Positions 1 through 8,934 are shown, counted from the stretch's first letter. The stretch is 64,000 bases of DNA from an uncultured Psychroserpens sp. (GCA_947488655.1 CANKZZ010000006.1:186001-250000), one strand, 5' to 3'. Notes: a model not told the origin generated them from the letters alone. Numbers and translations are program-made.

Positions 1-1206
1 ATAGATATCAAAACGCTAAGAGGCGTTACAGGTGGTGTAACAACTATAGATCCAGGATATAAAAATACAGGCTCTTGTGAAAGTGCTATAACTTTTTTAG
101 ATGGAGAAAAAGGTATTTTAAGATATCGAGGATATTCTATAGAGGAATTAGCAGAAAAGGCAGATTTTCTTGAAGTAGCATATCTTTTAATTTTTGGTGA
201 ATTACCAAATACAACTCAATTAGAGAAATTTCATTCAGATATTAAAAAGCACTCTGTTGTTGATGATGATATTAAGAAAATATTAGACGCATTTCCAAAG
301 TCTGCACATCCAATGGGAGTTTTAGCATCTTTAACAAGTGCTTTAACCGCTTTTAATCCTACGTCTGTAAATGTAGATTCTGAAGAAGAAATGTATAACG
401 CAATTGTTAGAATTTTAGGTAAGTTTCCAATATTGGTAGCTTGGACAATGCGTAAAAAACATGGTATGCCATTAGATTATGGTAGCTCATCTTTAGGCTA
501 TGTAGAAAACATCTTGCAAATGATGTTTAAACGCCCAGATGAAGAGTATAAGCAAAATCCAATATTAGTAAATGCATTAGATAAATTATTAATTCTTCAT
601 GCAGATCATGAGCAAAACTGTTCTACATCTACTGTAAGAATTACAGGATCATCTCATGCAGGATTATTTGTATCATTATCTGCTGGAATATCTGCACTTT
701 GGGGACCATTACATGGTGGAGCAAACCAAGCTGTTTTAGAAATGTTAGAAGACATAAAGGAAGATGGAGGAGATACTAAAAAGTATATGGCTAAAGCTAA
801 AGATAAAAGTGATCCTTTTAGATTAATGGGCTTTGGACACCGTGTTTATAAAAACTTTGATCCTAGAGCAAAGATTATTAAAGTGGCTGCAGATGAAGTT
901 TTAGCAGACTTAGGTGTAGAAGATCCAATCTTAGATATAGCAAAAGGTTTAGCAAAAGAAGCATTAGAAGATCCTTATTTTGTAGACAGAAAATTATACC
1001 CTAACGTAGATTTTTACTCAGGTATAATTTATAGAGCAATGGGAATTCCTGTAGAAATGTTTACAGTAATGTTTGCATTAGGTCGTTTACCAGGTTGGAT
1101 TGCACAATGGAAAGAAATGCGCATGCGTAAAGAGCCAATTGGTCGTCCACGTCAATTATACATTGGTGAAACATACAGACCATTTAAAGAAATTAATAAA
1201 AGATAA
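1..1206 (+). CDS. gltA: Citrate synthase, 5' end outside the window
   Basis: This is type II citrate synthase, which condenses oxaloacetate with acetyl-CoA at the entry of the TCA cycle in the cytoplasm. The frame is open from base 1, so the start codon and roughly the first 25-30 residues lie upstream of the window. Visible hallmarks are LRYRGYSIEELA near the start, the catalytic histidine loop GPLHGGANQ, the substrate-binding stretch GFGHRVYKNFDPRA and the catalytic aspartate in NVDFYSGI. The protein ends in the usual RPRQLYIGE-type tail. An intrinsic terminator follows directly. The mdh gene of the same cycle is also in this window, at 56.2 kb. The identification is secure; only the N-terminus is missing. 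Confidence 0.97.
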   Translation: MDIKTLRGVTGGVTTIDPGYKNTGSCESAITFLDGEKGILRYRGYSIEELAEKADFLEVAYLLIFGELPNTTQLEKFHSDIKKHSVVDDDIKKILDAFPKSAHPMGVLASLTSALTAFNPTSVNVDSEEEMYNAIVRILGKFPILVAWTMRKKHGMPLDYGSSSLGYVENILQMMFKRPDEEYKQNPILVNALDKLLILHADHEQNCSTSTVRITGSSHAGLFVSLSAGISALWGPLHGGANQAVLEMLEDIKEDGGDTKKYMAKAKDKSDPFRLMGFGHRVYKNFDPRAKIIKVAADEVLADLGVEDPILDIAKGLAKEALEDPYFVDRKLYPNVDFYSGIIYRAMGIPVEMFTVMFALGRLPGWIAQWKEMRMRKEPIGRPRQLYIGETYRPFKEINKR

Positions 1207-1223
1207 ACTGTTTTAACAGTATT

Positions 1224-1259
1224 AAAAAAAGCTCCATCAATTATAATGGAGCTTTTTTT
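1224..1259 (+). terminator. Intrinsic terminator after gltA
   Basis: An A-tract and the arm GCTCCAT (1231-1237) pair with ATGGAGC (1246-1252) and a following T-tract. It sits 18 bases after the gltA stop codon and just before the next gene. Confidence 0.9.
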
Positions 1260-1271
1260 ATATTTGTAACT

Positions 1272-2186
1272 ATGATAAAACTCAATGTTAAAAATGAGAC
1301 TTCTCGATTAAGAGAAGTTGTTCTCGGTACAGCTATAAGTAATGGTCCTACACCCACAGAGGAGCAAGCTTACGACCCTAAATCTTTAGAGCATATCAAA
1401 GCAGGAACATATCCTGTAGAAGCAGATATGGTTAAAGAGATGCAAGCTGTAGCTCAGGTTTTTGAAAAATATAACGTCAAAGTATATAGACCACAAATTA
1501 TTGAAAACTGTAATCAAATTTTTAGTAGAGATATTGGTTTTGTTATTGATGATATTTTTATAAAAGCCAATATTTTACCTGATAGAGAAGAAGAGCTAGA
1601 GGCCATACAATACGTTATAGACCAAATGAACCCTAAAAAAGTTATGCGTCCACCAGAAGAGGTGCATATAGAGGGAGGAGACGTGTTATTATATAATAAT
1701 CATATTTTTATTGGCACGTATAGAGAACCAGACTATGCCAATTATATTGTTGCGCGCACAAATATGCAAGGCGTAGAGTATATAGCCAAACAGTTTCCGC
1801 ATAAAACAATTAAAAGTTTTAATCTGCGTAAATCTCAAGTTAATCCAAAAGATAATGCCTTACATCTCGATTGTTGCTTTCAACCCATTGGTACCAATAA
1901 AGCCATATTACACAAAGAAGGATTTCTAGAAGAAGAAGAGTATGAGTGGTTATTAAATTTCTTCGGAAAAGAGAATTGCTTTATCATATCTAAAGATGAA
2001 ATGTATAATATGAACAGTAACGTATTTTCAATTTCGGAAGATGTCATAATTTCAGAACAAAATTTTACACGATTAAATACTTGGTTAAGAGAACAGGGTT
2101 TTACGGTTGAAGAGGTGCCATATGCAGAAATAGCAAAACAAGAAGGCTTGTTACGTTGTAGTACATTGCCTTTGGTTAGAGATTAG
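1272..2186 (+). CDS. Arginine deiminase / dimethylarginine hydrolase-like guanidine hydrolase
   Basis: This is a 304-residue member of the pentein (guanidine-modifying) superfamily, a cytoplasmic enzyme that hydrolyses or transfers amidino groups of arginine-like substrates. The catalytic set is readable: EGGD at residues 134-137, a histidine in ALHLDC (H198), and a C-terminal cysteine in LLRCSTLPL (about C296). The length is close to dimethylarginine dimethylaminohydrolase and shorter than classical arginine deiminase, so the exact substrate cannot be assigned. It starts 12 bases after the gltA terminator and so needs its own promoter or read-through. A second pentein enzyme, ctlX, is at 18.1 kb; together they suggest arginine or citrulline metabolism, which is inference. 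Confidence 0.85.
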   Translation: MIKLNVKNETSRLREVVLGTAISNGPTPTEEQAYDPKSLEHIKAGTYPVEADMVKEMQAVAQVFEKYNVKVYRPQIIENCNQIFSRDIGFVIDDIFIKANILPDREEELEAIQYVIDQMNPKKVMRPPEEVHIEGGDVLLYNNHIFIGTYREPDYANYIVARTNMQGVEYIAKQFPHKTIKSFNLRKSQVNPKDNALHLDCCFQPIGTNKAILHKEGFLEEEEYEWLLNFFGKENCFIISKDEMYNMNSNVFSISEDVIISEQNFTRLNTWLREQGFTVEEVPYAEIAKQEGLLRCSTLPLVRD

Positions 2187-2227
2187 TTTTCGTGCTATGC
2201 TGAAAGGTTTAAAATAATTAAAAGTCG

Positions 2228-3307
2228 TTATTCTTTTACAAAACCATCTCTACGTTTCATATAATCTATAAAATCATCACCCAAGCCCTCTTTCTTTAAA
2301 TAGCTTATAGATACAGGAGTTTCTTTAGGTGTAAAATTTGGGTCTGCAATAACTTGCTTTGGGAAGTCATGATGTAAAATTGCCGAATGACCAATGGTTA
2401 CAAAATCTACTTTAGTCTCTAAAACCTTTTGAACATCTTGGGCAGAATTAATTTTTCCTGCAACTGTCCATTTAACATTTTTAAAATCTAATTCTTCAAA
2501 GTGGGAGAGAAGAGACTTATTTTGAAAGGCATCATCCTCAGGTGTTTTAAAAACATCCCAAAGTGAGATATCTAAAAAATCTATTTGATTAGTATCAATT
2601 AATTGTTGTGCAACGGTTTTTACTTCGTCTAATTGCATTCCAAAACGCTCTGGAGAGAGACGAACACCAATAAGAAATTGTGCTCCACAAGCCTTACGAA
2701 TTCCTTCTACAATTTCAAATATGAGTCGTGCTCTATTGTTTAAGTTTCCGCCATAATTATCTTTACGCTTATTAATGTCTGCACTTAGAAATTGTGTTAA
2801 AATATACCCATGTGCTCCATGAACTTCTACACCATCATAACCACTCTTTTGCGCTCTAATTGCTGCATCTATAAAGTCTTCACGTAATTTATGTACTTCC
2901 TCTAGCGTTAAGGCACGAGCGTTATGTTTCTCTACTTTTGAGGGAGAAACGGGTTGCTCACCAATAACATCTTCGGGTGAGCGCATACCTGCATGATGCA
3001 ATTGTATGACTGCCACACTTCCTTCTTTTTTAATACCATCCACTAACCGTTTATGACCTTCTATGTGTATATCTGAGAAAATTCCTAATTGACCTTTAAA
3101 TCCTTTTCCTATTTTTTGCACATGAGCAGCACAAGTCATAGTTAGGCCAAAACCACCCTTAGAGCGCATTGTTAACCAATTAAATTCATCATTAGATAAA
3201 GTGCCATCTTTATGACTTTGTGTATTAGTCATGGGTGCTAGCATAAAACGATTAGGCATTAGTGTACCACAAGCAAATACAAGTGGTGTTTTTATAGTTT
3301 TAGTCAT
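2228..3307 (-). CDS. NADH:flavin oxidoreductase, Old Yellow Enzyme family
   Basis: This is an FMN-dependent TIM-barrel oxidoreductase of the Old Yellow Enzyme/NemA group, which reduces activated alkenes with NAD(P)H in the cytoplasm. Family features are the N-terminal NRFMLAPMTNT strand, QLHHAGMRS, the active-site segment VHGAHGYILTQFLS followed by a DNYGG-type motif, IGVRLSPERFG, and a C-terminal VTIGHSAILHHDFP in the flavin phosphate region. A GTG codon 21 bases upstream could start a longer protein, but the ATG at 3307 gives the usual N-terminus (359 residues). The gene converges with the upstream hydrolase with no obvious terminator between them. The physiological substrate is unknown. 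Confidence 0.92.
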   Translation of the reverse strand: MTKTIKTPLVFACGTLMPNRFMLAPMTNTQSHKDGTLSNDEFNWLTMRSKGGFGLTMTCAAHVQKIGKGFKGQLGIFSDIHIEGHKRLVDGIKKEGSVAVIQLHHAGMRSPEDVIGEQPVSPSKVEKHNARALTLEEVHKLREDFIDAAIRAQKSGYDGVEVHGAHGYILTQFLSADINKRKDNYGGNLNNRARLIFEIVEGIRKACGAQFLIGVRLSPERFGMQLDEVKTVAQQLIDTNQIDFLDISLWDVFKTPEDDAFQNKSLLSHFEELDFKNVKWTVAGKINSAQDVQKVLETKVDFVTIGHSAILHHDFPKQVIADPNFTPKETPVSISYLKKEGLGDDFIDYMKRRDGFVKE

Positions 3308-3401
3308 ATAATTGAAATTGTTATGCACATTAGATTGTAATAATATGCTTAGCTTTATAAGTGAAATTTATTTTTTGTATTCGTTATAACAGTACAAATA
3401 A

Positions 3402-4418
3402 CTATGCTCTGCTTTTTAACCAAAGCATTAGAGCATCTAAATCATCAGAGTGAGAATACAACCACTGTTGAGAATTTTCGTTTACAGATTGCATAACATG
3501 ATAATAGTAGGTATCCATAAATTCGCTTTGTGCTAAATCATAAAATAAGGGCACATAAACTTCCCAATAGATGCCTTTGTGTTTGTTTTTTTTAAGCTCT
3601 CCCATTATAGTAAAAAAGGATTTAGTATTGGCAATAAATAATTCGTCTTCAGATTTTCCTTCGTTTTTTTCTAATGTTTTAGAAGCTTCTAGCATTGATA
3701 GCATCATTTCTGCAGGTCCAAAATCATCACTTTTATCTGGCATAGATAGCGTAATATTAATAGTATTTGGCTTACTTTCATCTTTACTAACATTAGCTCC
3801 CATAATTTCTTTTATTAAACCAGCTGCTTGTTTAGAGCGTCCTGTATCTGGTTCTAAAAATAAAAAGTAATGTAAATTTAAAAGCGTTTGTACATTTTTA
3901 CCATTATCATAATTGAGATAAGCTAATAATAAGTGACTACTAGAATGATTGTTTTGAACTTTTATACCTTGAGTTATTATTTTTTCGGCTTCATCAAAAT
4001 CTTTGAGTTTATAATAATTAAGTGCCAGATTGTAATATAGTAAACCATCATTAGTAAACTTTCTTATTCCTTTTTTAAAAAGCTTAATAGATTCTTTGGT
4101 TTTACCTAAATTATCTAAACAAGACCCTTTAGTAATATAGGCAGCTTTTACATGCTTATCATCGTTATTAATTACAACATCGCTATGAATAATTGCGTTT
4201 TTATAGTCTTTATTATAGAAATAACTAAGAGACATTTCATAATTAACTAATGATGATTTAGGGTCTAATTTTAGAGCCTCTTTATAGGTTTCTATGGCTC
4301 TATCGTAACTTCCTTCATCGTGTAGAGCAATACCTTTTTCTACAATACGATTGATGTCATTTTGTCCAAAACTAAGTTGAATACTTAAACTGACTAATAA
4401 AATATAGATGTATTTCAT
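3402..4418 (-). CDS. Secreted tetratricopeptide repeat protein
   Basis: This 338-residue protein has a cleavable signal peptide (hydrophobic run ending SFGQ at about residue 19), so it is probably periplasmic. About five TPR units cover residues 22-200 (for example EKGIALHDEGSYDRAIETYK and LYYNLALNYYKLKDFDEAE). TPR arrays usually mediate protein-protein contacts. The C-terminal 130 residues carry no repeat and end in a tryptophan-rich stretch (SQQWLYSHSDDLDALMLWLK), which I do not recognise. The gene appears to be alone in its transcript, with its own -7 element (4449-4456) and a perfect inverted repeat directly before the start codon. The partner and role are unknown. Confidence 0.8.
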   Translation of the reverse strand: MKYIYILLVSLSIQLSFGQNDINRIVEKGIALHDEGSYDRAIETYKEALKLDPKSSLVNYEMSLSYFYNKDYKNAIIHSDVVINNDDKHVKAAYITKGSCLDNLGKTKESIKLFKKGIRKFTNDGLLYYNLALNYYKLKDFDEAEKIITQGIKVQNNHSSSHLLLAYLNYDNGKNVQTLLNLHYFLFLEPDTGRSKQAAGLIKEIMGANVSKDESKPNTINITLSMPDKSDDFGPAEMMLSMLEASKTLEKNEGKSEDELFIANTKSFFTIMGELKKNKHKGIYWEVYVPLFYDLAQSEFMDTYYYHVMQSVNENSQQWLYSHSDDLDALMLWLKSRA

Positions 4419-4441
4419 AGTAATCTTTTTAGAAGATTACT
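4419..4441 (-). promoter_or_regulatory. Perfect 9-bp inverted repeat abutting the start codon of the TPR gene
   Basis: AGTAATCTT (4419-4427) and AAGATTACT (4433-4441) are separated by five bases. The repeat fills the whole predicted 5' leader between the -7 element and the ATG at 4418. It could be a leader hairpin or a repressor operator; there is no T-tract, so it is not a terminator. Confidence 0.6.
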
Positions 4442-4448
4442 AAATATA

Positions 4449-4456
4449 CAAATCTA
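4449..4456 (-). promoter_or_regulatory. -7 promoter element of the TPR gene
   Basis: On the minus strand this reads TAGATTTG, a full match to the Bacteroidota consensus TAnnTTTG. It lies about 30 bases before the start codon. No -33 TTG was assigned. Confidence 0.5.
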
Positions 4457-4488
4457 TTGTTTGAATTTTAAGTTTTAAAGAGTGCGAA

Positions 4489-4755
4489 TTATTTTCTGTA
4501 TAAAAAATAGTTGTTTACCAAATCTATATATATGCGTTTGGCTTCATCCTCTGACACGTTTTTAATTTGAAATAGTGCATTTGTTTTGAATGCATTTATA
4601 ATAGGCTTACGACTGCTTGGTCTTTCATAGTTGTTGCTCGCTTTCTTGTAATAAGCGTATAACCGAAGCAGCATATCTGCAGGAAAAGGTTCGGTATGTG
4701 CATTAATTCGCTCTACCGCTTCATTAAACTCTATGTCTAATTCTTTTGAAGTCAT
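4489..4755 (-). CDS. Acyl-CoA-binding protein
   Basis: This 88-residue protein has the length and pattern of the acyl-CoA-binding (ACBP) fold, a four-helix bundle that holds medium- and long-chain acyl-CoA in the cytoplasm. The family core LRLYAYYKKAS is at about residues 26-36, and the C-terminal helix SEDEAKRIYIDLVNNYF matches the usual eeA...Yi pattern. The central GKAKWDAW-type segment is only weakly kept (KPIINAFKTNALFQIKN). Its ATG overlaps the psd stop codon by one base (TAATG), so it is very probably translated after psd. Together with cdsA and psd it forms a phospholipid-linked group. Confidence 0.85.
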   Translation of the reverse strand: MTSKELDIEFNEAVERINAHTEPFPADMLLRLYAYYKKASNNYERPSSRKPIINAFKTNALFQIKNVSEDEAKRIYIDLVNNYFLYRK

Positions 4756-5405
4756 TATTTTGTGGCAATAACCGTTTCGCCTCCTCTAACTTTTTGGTTT
4801 AGTTCTACTTTAATATCTGCATCTAAAGGTAAAAATAAATCTACGCGAGATCCAAATTTGATAAATCCAGAATCTGTTCCCTGCACAGCAGTATCTTCTA
4901 CTTTGGCATAATTAACTATGCGTTTTGCTAGAGCACCAGCAATTTGACGATAAAGTACCTTTCCGAAGTTATCATTTTCTACAACTACAGTAGTTCGTTC
5001 GTTTTCTTCACTAGCTTTTGGATGCCAAGCCACAAGAAATTTTCCTGGATGATATTTTGAGTAGGTTACATTTCCGCCTATAGGATAACGCGTCACATGC
5101 ACGTTAATTGGAGACATAAATACAGATACTTGTATGCGCTTATCGTTAAAAACTTCTTTTTCGAAAACTTCTTCTATAACAACTACTTTACCGTCTACAG
5201 GTGAGACTGCAGTGTGATTTTCTAAAACTGTTAAACGCTTAGGGTTTCTAAAAAATTGTAGAATTAGCACTAACAAAAAGATCATACCTATCATGAGTGC
5301 TAATCTCAACCATGAAGTATCGACAAATCGATCTATGATGAGAATTGAGCCAATAACAATGACTAGCGTAATAAGAATTATTTTATAACCTTCTTTATGA
5401 AACAT
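4755..5405 (-). CDS. psd: Phosphatidylserine decarboxylase proenzyme, short form
   Basis: This enzyme converts phosphatidylserine to phosphatidylethanolamine at the inner membrane. It is 216 residues long, the short archaeal-type class. Residues 8-28 and 33-50 are hydrophobic membrane segments. Conserved motifs are the SPVDGKV strand, VFMSPINVHVTRYPIGG, and the self-cleavage site FIKFGSRVD, where cutting between G185 and S186 would create the pyruvoyl group. Its first 11 bases overlap the end of cdsA and its stop overlaps the ACBP start, so the genes are translationally linked. The upstream enzyme, phosphatidylserine synthase, was not seen in this window. Confidence 0.94.
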   Translation of the reverse strand: MFHKEGYKIILITLVIVIGSILIIDRFVDTSWLRLALMIGMIFLLVLILQFFRNPKRLTVLENHTAVSPVDGKVVVIEEVFEKEVFNDKRIQVSVFMSPINVHVTRYPIGGNVTYSKYHPGKFLVAWHPKASEENERTTVVVENDNFGKVLYRQIAGALAKRIVNYAKVEDTAVQGTDSGFIKFGSRVDLFLPLDADIKVELNQKVRGGETVIATK

Positions 5406-6216
5406 AAGTAATGAGTCTTAAATATAAAAATATAAATGGTGCTGCAAAGATAATACTATCTAAGCGATCTAGTAAACCTCCATGTCCTGGCATAATAACA
5501 CCACTGTCTTTAACCTTTGCTTGACGTTTAAATTTAGATTCTATTAAATCGCCAATAGTGCCAAATACACTAACAATTATACCTAGAAATAACCAGTGTG
5601 TAAAGGTAAGAGTTTCTGTAAAATACCAAATGAAATAACTGGCAATACATGCAAAAAAGAGTCCGCCAAGAAAACCTTCAACAGTTTTTTTAGGCGATAT
5701 ACTAGGAAACAGTTTTTGTTTACCAAAATTTTTGCCTACTAGATATGCAAAGGTATCATTTACCCAAACTAATATAAATGAGCCTAGTAGGAGTAACGGT
5801 GTAAATTGTTGATCTAAATTAGCTATACAAATTAAATATATAAAACCACTAGAGAGGTAAAAGGTAGTAATGATAAAGCGTTTAGAGCTAAATAGCGGTA
5901 TTGTTTTTTCTGAAAACAAATCTTTAATAAGTATGAGCTGTACAAAAACTGTAATAACTAATAGTATTTGTAAGGCTTCATTAAATCCTGTTGAGGATTC
6001 GGCTACGAGTTTCCAATAAGCAAAACCAAAATATAGTAATGAGAATATAATGTAAGGCCAAATGCTTTTTAATTGAATAAGCTTTTTAAACTCTGCCATG
6101 CAAATTATCCCGAAAAGAAAAAATAAAGCTACGAGTGCATGTTGCCAAAAAAGTGATCCAATAAGAAGACAAACGTATAACAATCCCGAAATACCTCTTG
6201 TAATAGTTTCTTTCAT
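5395..6216 (-). CDS. cdsA: Phosphatidate cytidylyltransferase (CDP-diacylglycerol synthase)
   Basis: This is an integral membrane enzyme that makes CDP-diacylglycerol from phosphatidic acid and CTP, the precursor of all phospholipids. It is 273 residues with about seven or eight membrane segments. The family signature is present as WVNDTFAYLVG (151-161), SPKKTVEG (174-181) and PGHGGLLDRLDS (243-254), which contain the metal- and CTP-binding acidic residues. The ATG follows the stop of the LUD gene with no spacer, and its 3' end overlaps psd by 11 bases. This is a four-gene unit feeding phosphatidylethanolamine synthesis. Confidence 0.95.
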   Translation of the reverse strand: MKETITRGISGLLYVCLLIGSLFWQHALVALFFLFGIICMAEFKKLIQLKSIWPYIIFSLLYFGFAYWKLVAESSTGFNEALQILLVITVFVQLILIKDLFSEKTIPLFSSKRFIITTFYLSSGFIYLICIANLDQQFTPLLLLGSFILVWVNDTFAYLVGKNFGKQKLFPSISPKKTVEGFLGGLFFACIASYFIWYFTETLTFTHWLFLGIIVSVFGTIGDLIESKFKRQAKVKDSGVIMPGHGGLLDRLDSIIFAAPFIFLYLRLITYVS

Positions 6217-6822
6217 TTATAAATCTTCTAGAAGCAATAAATATAAGTTTTTTGAGCTGCTTCCATAGGTAAGGAAGTCTTTATCTTCTATCGTTTTAAA
6301 ATGTTTGATAGTTGTAATATTTGTTGGGATTTTTTCTCTGTTTTTTCCTTTAATGCCTCTAAGACCTTCTCCTATATTTTGTACAAATTGGCTAGTTGTA
6401 GCATAGATAACAAAATTGTCTGGTAACTCTTTTAATTTCTTCTCTGCAATTTGGTTTGATGAAATAAGTAAAGAACCATCATCTGAGATAAGATACTCAC
6501 AGGTTGAAAAGAAAAATGAGCTTTCTGAAATTCTTTTAGTTTTTTGAAGATCAAAATCTTTGAATAAATCACCTAAACGTTCATCAAACATTAAAACTTT
6601 ATCGTTTTCCCAATTATTTTCTAATAAAATAGATTTTAATGAGTTTTGAATTTCTTGCATGTTCTCGCAATACAAAAACTTTCCACCATTTGCTTTGAAG
6701 TTTATGGTAAATTGTTCGTCAACAGGCAGCTTGATTTCAGGCATGTATTTGCCTCTCTCTTCGCTTTTTATGTTGTCCTCAGGTGTGCTTTTTAAACCGA
6801 AGATTTTACGAAATAGACTCAT
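6217..6822 (-). CDS. LUD-domain protein
   Basis: This 201-residue cytoplasmic protein carries a LUD (lactate utilisation, LutB/LutC-like) domain over about residues 60-200. Recognisable elements are the strand ISESSFFFSTCEYLISDDGSLLISS and the closing IATTSQ-like and YLLLLEDL strands. LUD domains are related to the NagB/RpiA/CoA-transferase fold, but the iron-sulfur and lactate-oxidation partners LutA and LutB are absent here. In Flavobacteriaceae this protein sits between ftsH and cdsA, which suggests a membrane or housekeeping role not described to my knowledge. It is the first gene of the LUD-cdsA-psd-ACBP unit, with its own promoter right after the ftsH terminator. Confidence 0.8.
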   Translation of the reverse strand: MSLFRKIFGLKSTPEDNIKSEERGKYMPEIKLPVDEQFTINFKANGGKFLYCENMQEIQNSLKSILLENNWENDKVLMFDERLGDLFKDFDLQKTKRISESSFFFSTCEYLISDDGSLLISSNQIAEKKLKELPDNFVIYATTSQFVQNIGEGLRGIKGKNREKIPTNITTIKHFKTIEDKDFLTYGSSSKNLYLLLLEDL

Positions 6823-6864
6823 GTATAGGGATAACTATTAACCTAATTGAATTAATGTGTGACT

Positions 6865-6872
6865 CAAATATA
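6865..6872 (-). promoter_or_regulatory. -7 promoter element of the LUD-cdsA-psd-ACBP operon
   Basis: On the minus strand this reads TATATTTG, a full TAnnTTTG match, about 43 bases before the LUD start codon. It touches the ftsH terminator hairpin, so termination and re-initiation are packed into 46 bases. Confidence 0.6.
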
Positions 6873-6910
6873 AAAAAACTTAAATTAATGTAAGTTAATT
6901 TAAGTTTTTT
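6873..6910 (-). terminator. Terminator of the rsfS-ftsH transcript, 16-bp perfect stem
   Basis: Positions 6873-6888 and 6895-6910 are perfectly complementary (16 bp, A6 on one end and T6 on the other) around a six-base loop. The hairpin lies 24 bases after the ftsH stop codon. The A/T-flanked symmetry would let it work on either strand. Confidence 0.85.
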
Positions 6911-6933
6911 ATATGAGTATTAGTGTAAGAAAA

Positions 6934-8901
6934 TTATTCTTCTACCTTATCAGATTTTTTAGATTCTAATAAACGCTCTTCAATTTGCTTTTGAAAAGGA
7001 CGTTCTCCAAAAATCTTTTCTAGATTATCTTTAAAGATTACTTCTTTTTCTAGAAGTACTTCAGCTAGTTCGGTAAGCTTATCTTTATTGTTTTCTAATA
7101 ACGCTATTGCACGTTGGTATTGTTTTTCTATGATATCTGAAATTTCTTTATCAATCAACTCTGCAGTTTGCTCACTATAAGGTTTAGTAAACCCGGTTTC
7201 TTGTCCAGAAGAATCATAATATGTAAGATTGCCTACTTTTTCACTCAGACCATAAATAGTAACCATAGCTCTAGCTTGCTTTGTAACTTTTTCTAAGTCA
7301 CTAAGTGCACCTGTAGAGATTTTGTTAAATATTACTTTCTCTGCAGCTCTACCACCTAATGCAGCACACATTTCGTCCAGCATTTGTTCTGGTCTAACTA
7401 TTAAGCGCTCTTCTGGTAAATACCATGCAGCACCTAATGATTGACCACGAGGCACAATGGTTACTTTTACTAAAGGCGCAGCATGTTCTAACATCCAACT
7501 TACAGTTGCGTGTCCAGCTTCATGATAAGCAATTGCTTTTTTCTCCTCTACAGTAACTATTTTATTTTTCTTCTCTAATCCTCCTACAATACGATCTACT
7601 GCATCTAAGAAATCTTGTTTGTCTACAGCCTTCTTACCGTTTCTAGCAGCAATTAATGCAGCTTCGTTACATACGTTTGCAATATCTGCTCCAGAGAAAC
7701 CTGGAGTTTGTTTAGCTAAGAAATCTACATCAAGTTTTTCGGCTTGTTTGATAGGTCTTAAATGAACTTCAAATATTTCTTTACGTTCTCTAACATCTGG
7801 AAGGTCAACAAATATTTGTCTGTCAAAACGTCCAGCACGCATTAAAGCCTTATCTAAAACATCTGCTCTGTTTGTTGCAGCAAGTACAATTACATTTGTA
7901 TTTGTACCAAAACCATCCATCTCTGTTAATAATTGGTTTAAGGTGTTTTCTCGCTCGTCATTAGATCCAGAGAAATTACTCTTACCACGTGCACGACCAA
8001 TAGCATCAATCTCATCAATAAAGATAATTGCTGGTGATTTTTCTTTGGCTTGTTTAAATAAATCTCTAACACGAGATGCTCCTACACCTACAAACATTTC
8101 TACAAAATCTGAACCAGATAATGAAAAGAAAGGTACTTTAGCTTCTCCTGCTACTGCTTTTGCTAATAAAGTTTTACCTGTACCTGGTTGACCTACCAAT
8201 AAGGCTCCTTTAGGTATTTTACCACCAAGAGATGTATATTTTTCTGGGTTTTTTAAGAAGTCTACAATTTCTTGTACTTCTTCTTTAGCGCCTTCTAAAC
8301 CTGCAACATCTTTAAACGAAGTTTTAACATCTGTTTTTTCGTCAAATAGTTTTGCTTTAGATTTTCCTATGTTGAAAATCTGTCCGCCAGCGCCACCGCC
8401 TCCACCACCAGACATACGTCTCATGATAAAAATCCAAACACCTATTATTAAAATGAACGGTAATAATGAAAACAGTAAATTTCCGAAGAGATTTTCTTCA
8501 GTCTTAAAATTTGGTGCAACATTAATATTATCGTACTCACTATTTACATTATCGATTTTTTCCTGAAATAATTTTAAGTCTCCAAACTCAAATGTATAAT
8601 TTGGTAAAGGTGTAACCTGTGGTAAGATACTAGTTGGTTTAGATGCCTTATGAATTTCTTTTTCTTGAGCTTCTTTTGTTAAGTATACTCGAGCTTCACG
8701 GTCGTTAATGATATCTAATTTATCAACATCGCCTTGAGCCATATAATCAAAAAATTCTGTCGGGTTAATTTTTTTACCTCCAGAATTACCCATTCCGCTA
8801 GAGAATAATTGAATTCCTAAAAAAACTGCGATTACTGTTCCGTAAATCCACCAAGTATTAAACTTTGGTTTTTTACTTAAATTTTTATTGTCTTTTGCCA
8901 T
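6934..8901 (-). CDS. ftsH: ATP-dependent zinc metalloprotease FtsH
   Basis: This is the membrane-anchored AAA+ protease that extracts and degrades misfolded membrane proteins and some soluble regulators. It has 655 residues. TM1 is at about 18-35, followed by a periplasmic domain to about 135. TM2 is at about 140-160 and leads into a six-glycine linker. The AAA module has Walker A GQPGTGKT (237-244), Walker B IFIDEID (293-299) and the second region of homology to R361. The zinc protease motif HEAGH is at 460-464. The C-terminus has the helical tail expected of the family. It is encoded after rsfS and probably shares its promoter; a strong terminator follows. Confidence 0.98.
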   Translation of the reverse strand: MAKDNKNLSKKPKFNTWWIYGTVIAVFLGIQLFSSGMGNSGGKKINPTEFFDYMAQGDVDKLDIINDREARVYLTKEAQEKEIHKASKPTSILPQVTPLPNYTFEFGDLKLFQEKIDNVNSEYDNINVAPNFKTEENLFGNLLFSLLPFILIIGVWIFIMRRMSGGGGGGAGGQIFNIGKSKAKLFDEKTDVKTSFKDVAGLEGAKEEVQEIVDFLKNPEKYTSLGGKIPKGALLVGQPGTGKTLLAKAVAGEAKVPFFSLSGSDFVEMFVGVGASRVRDLFKQAKEKSPAIIFIDEIDAIGRARGKSNFSGSNDERENTLNQLLTEMDGFGTNTNVIVLAATNRADVLDKALMRAGRFDRQIFVDLPDVRERKEIFEVHLRPIKQAEKLDVDFLAKQTPGFSGADIANVCNEAALIAARNGKKAVDKQDFLDAVDRIVGGLEKKNKIVTVEEKKAIAYHEAGHATVSWMLEHAAPLVKVTIVPRGQSLGAAWYLPEERLIVRPEQMLDEMCAALGGRAAEKVIFNKISTGALSDLEKVTKQARAMVTIYGLSEKVGNLTYYDSSGQETGFTKPYSEQTAELIDKEISDIIEKQYQRAIALLENNKDKLTELAEVLLEKEVIFKDNLEKIFGERPFQKQIEERLLESKKSDKVEE

Positions 8902-8934
8902 CTATATCGTACCGTACATACGGTTTTTTAATGT

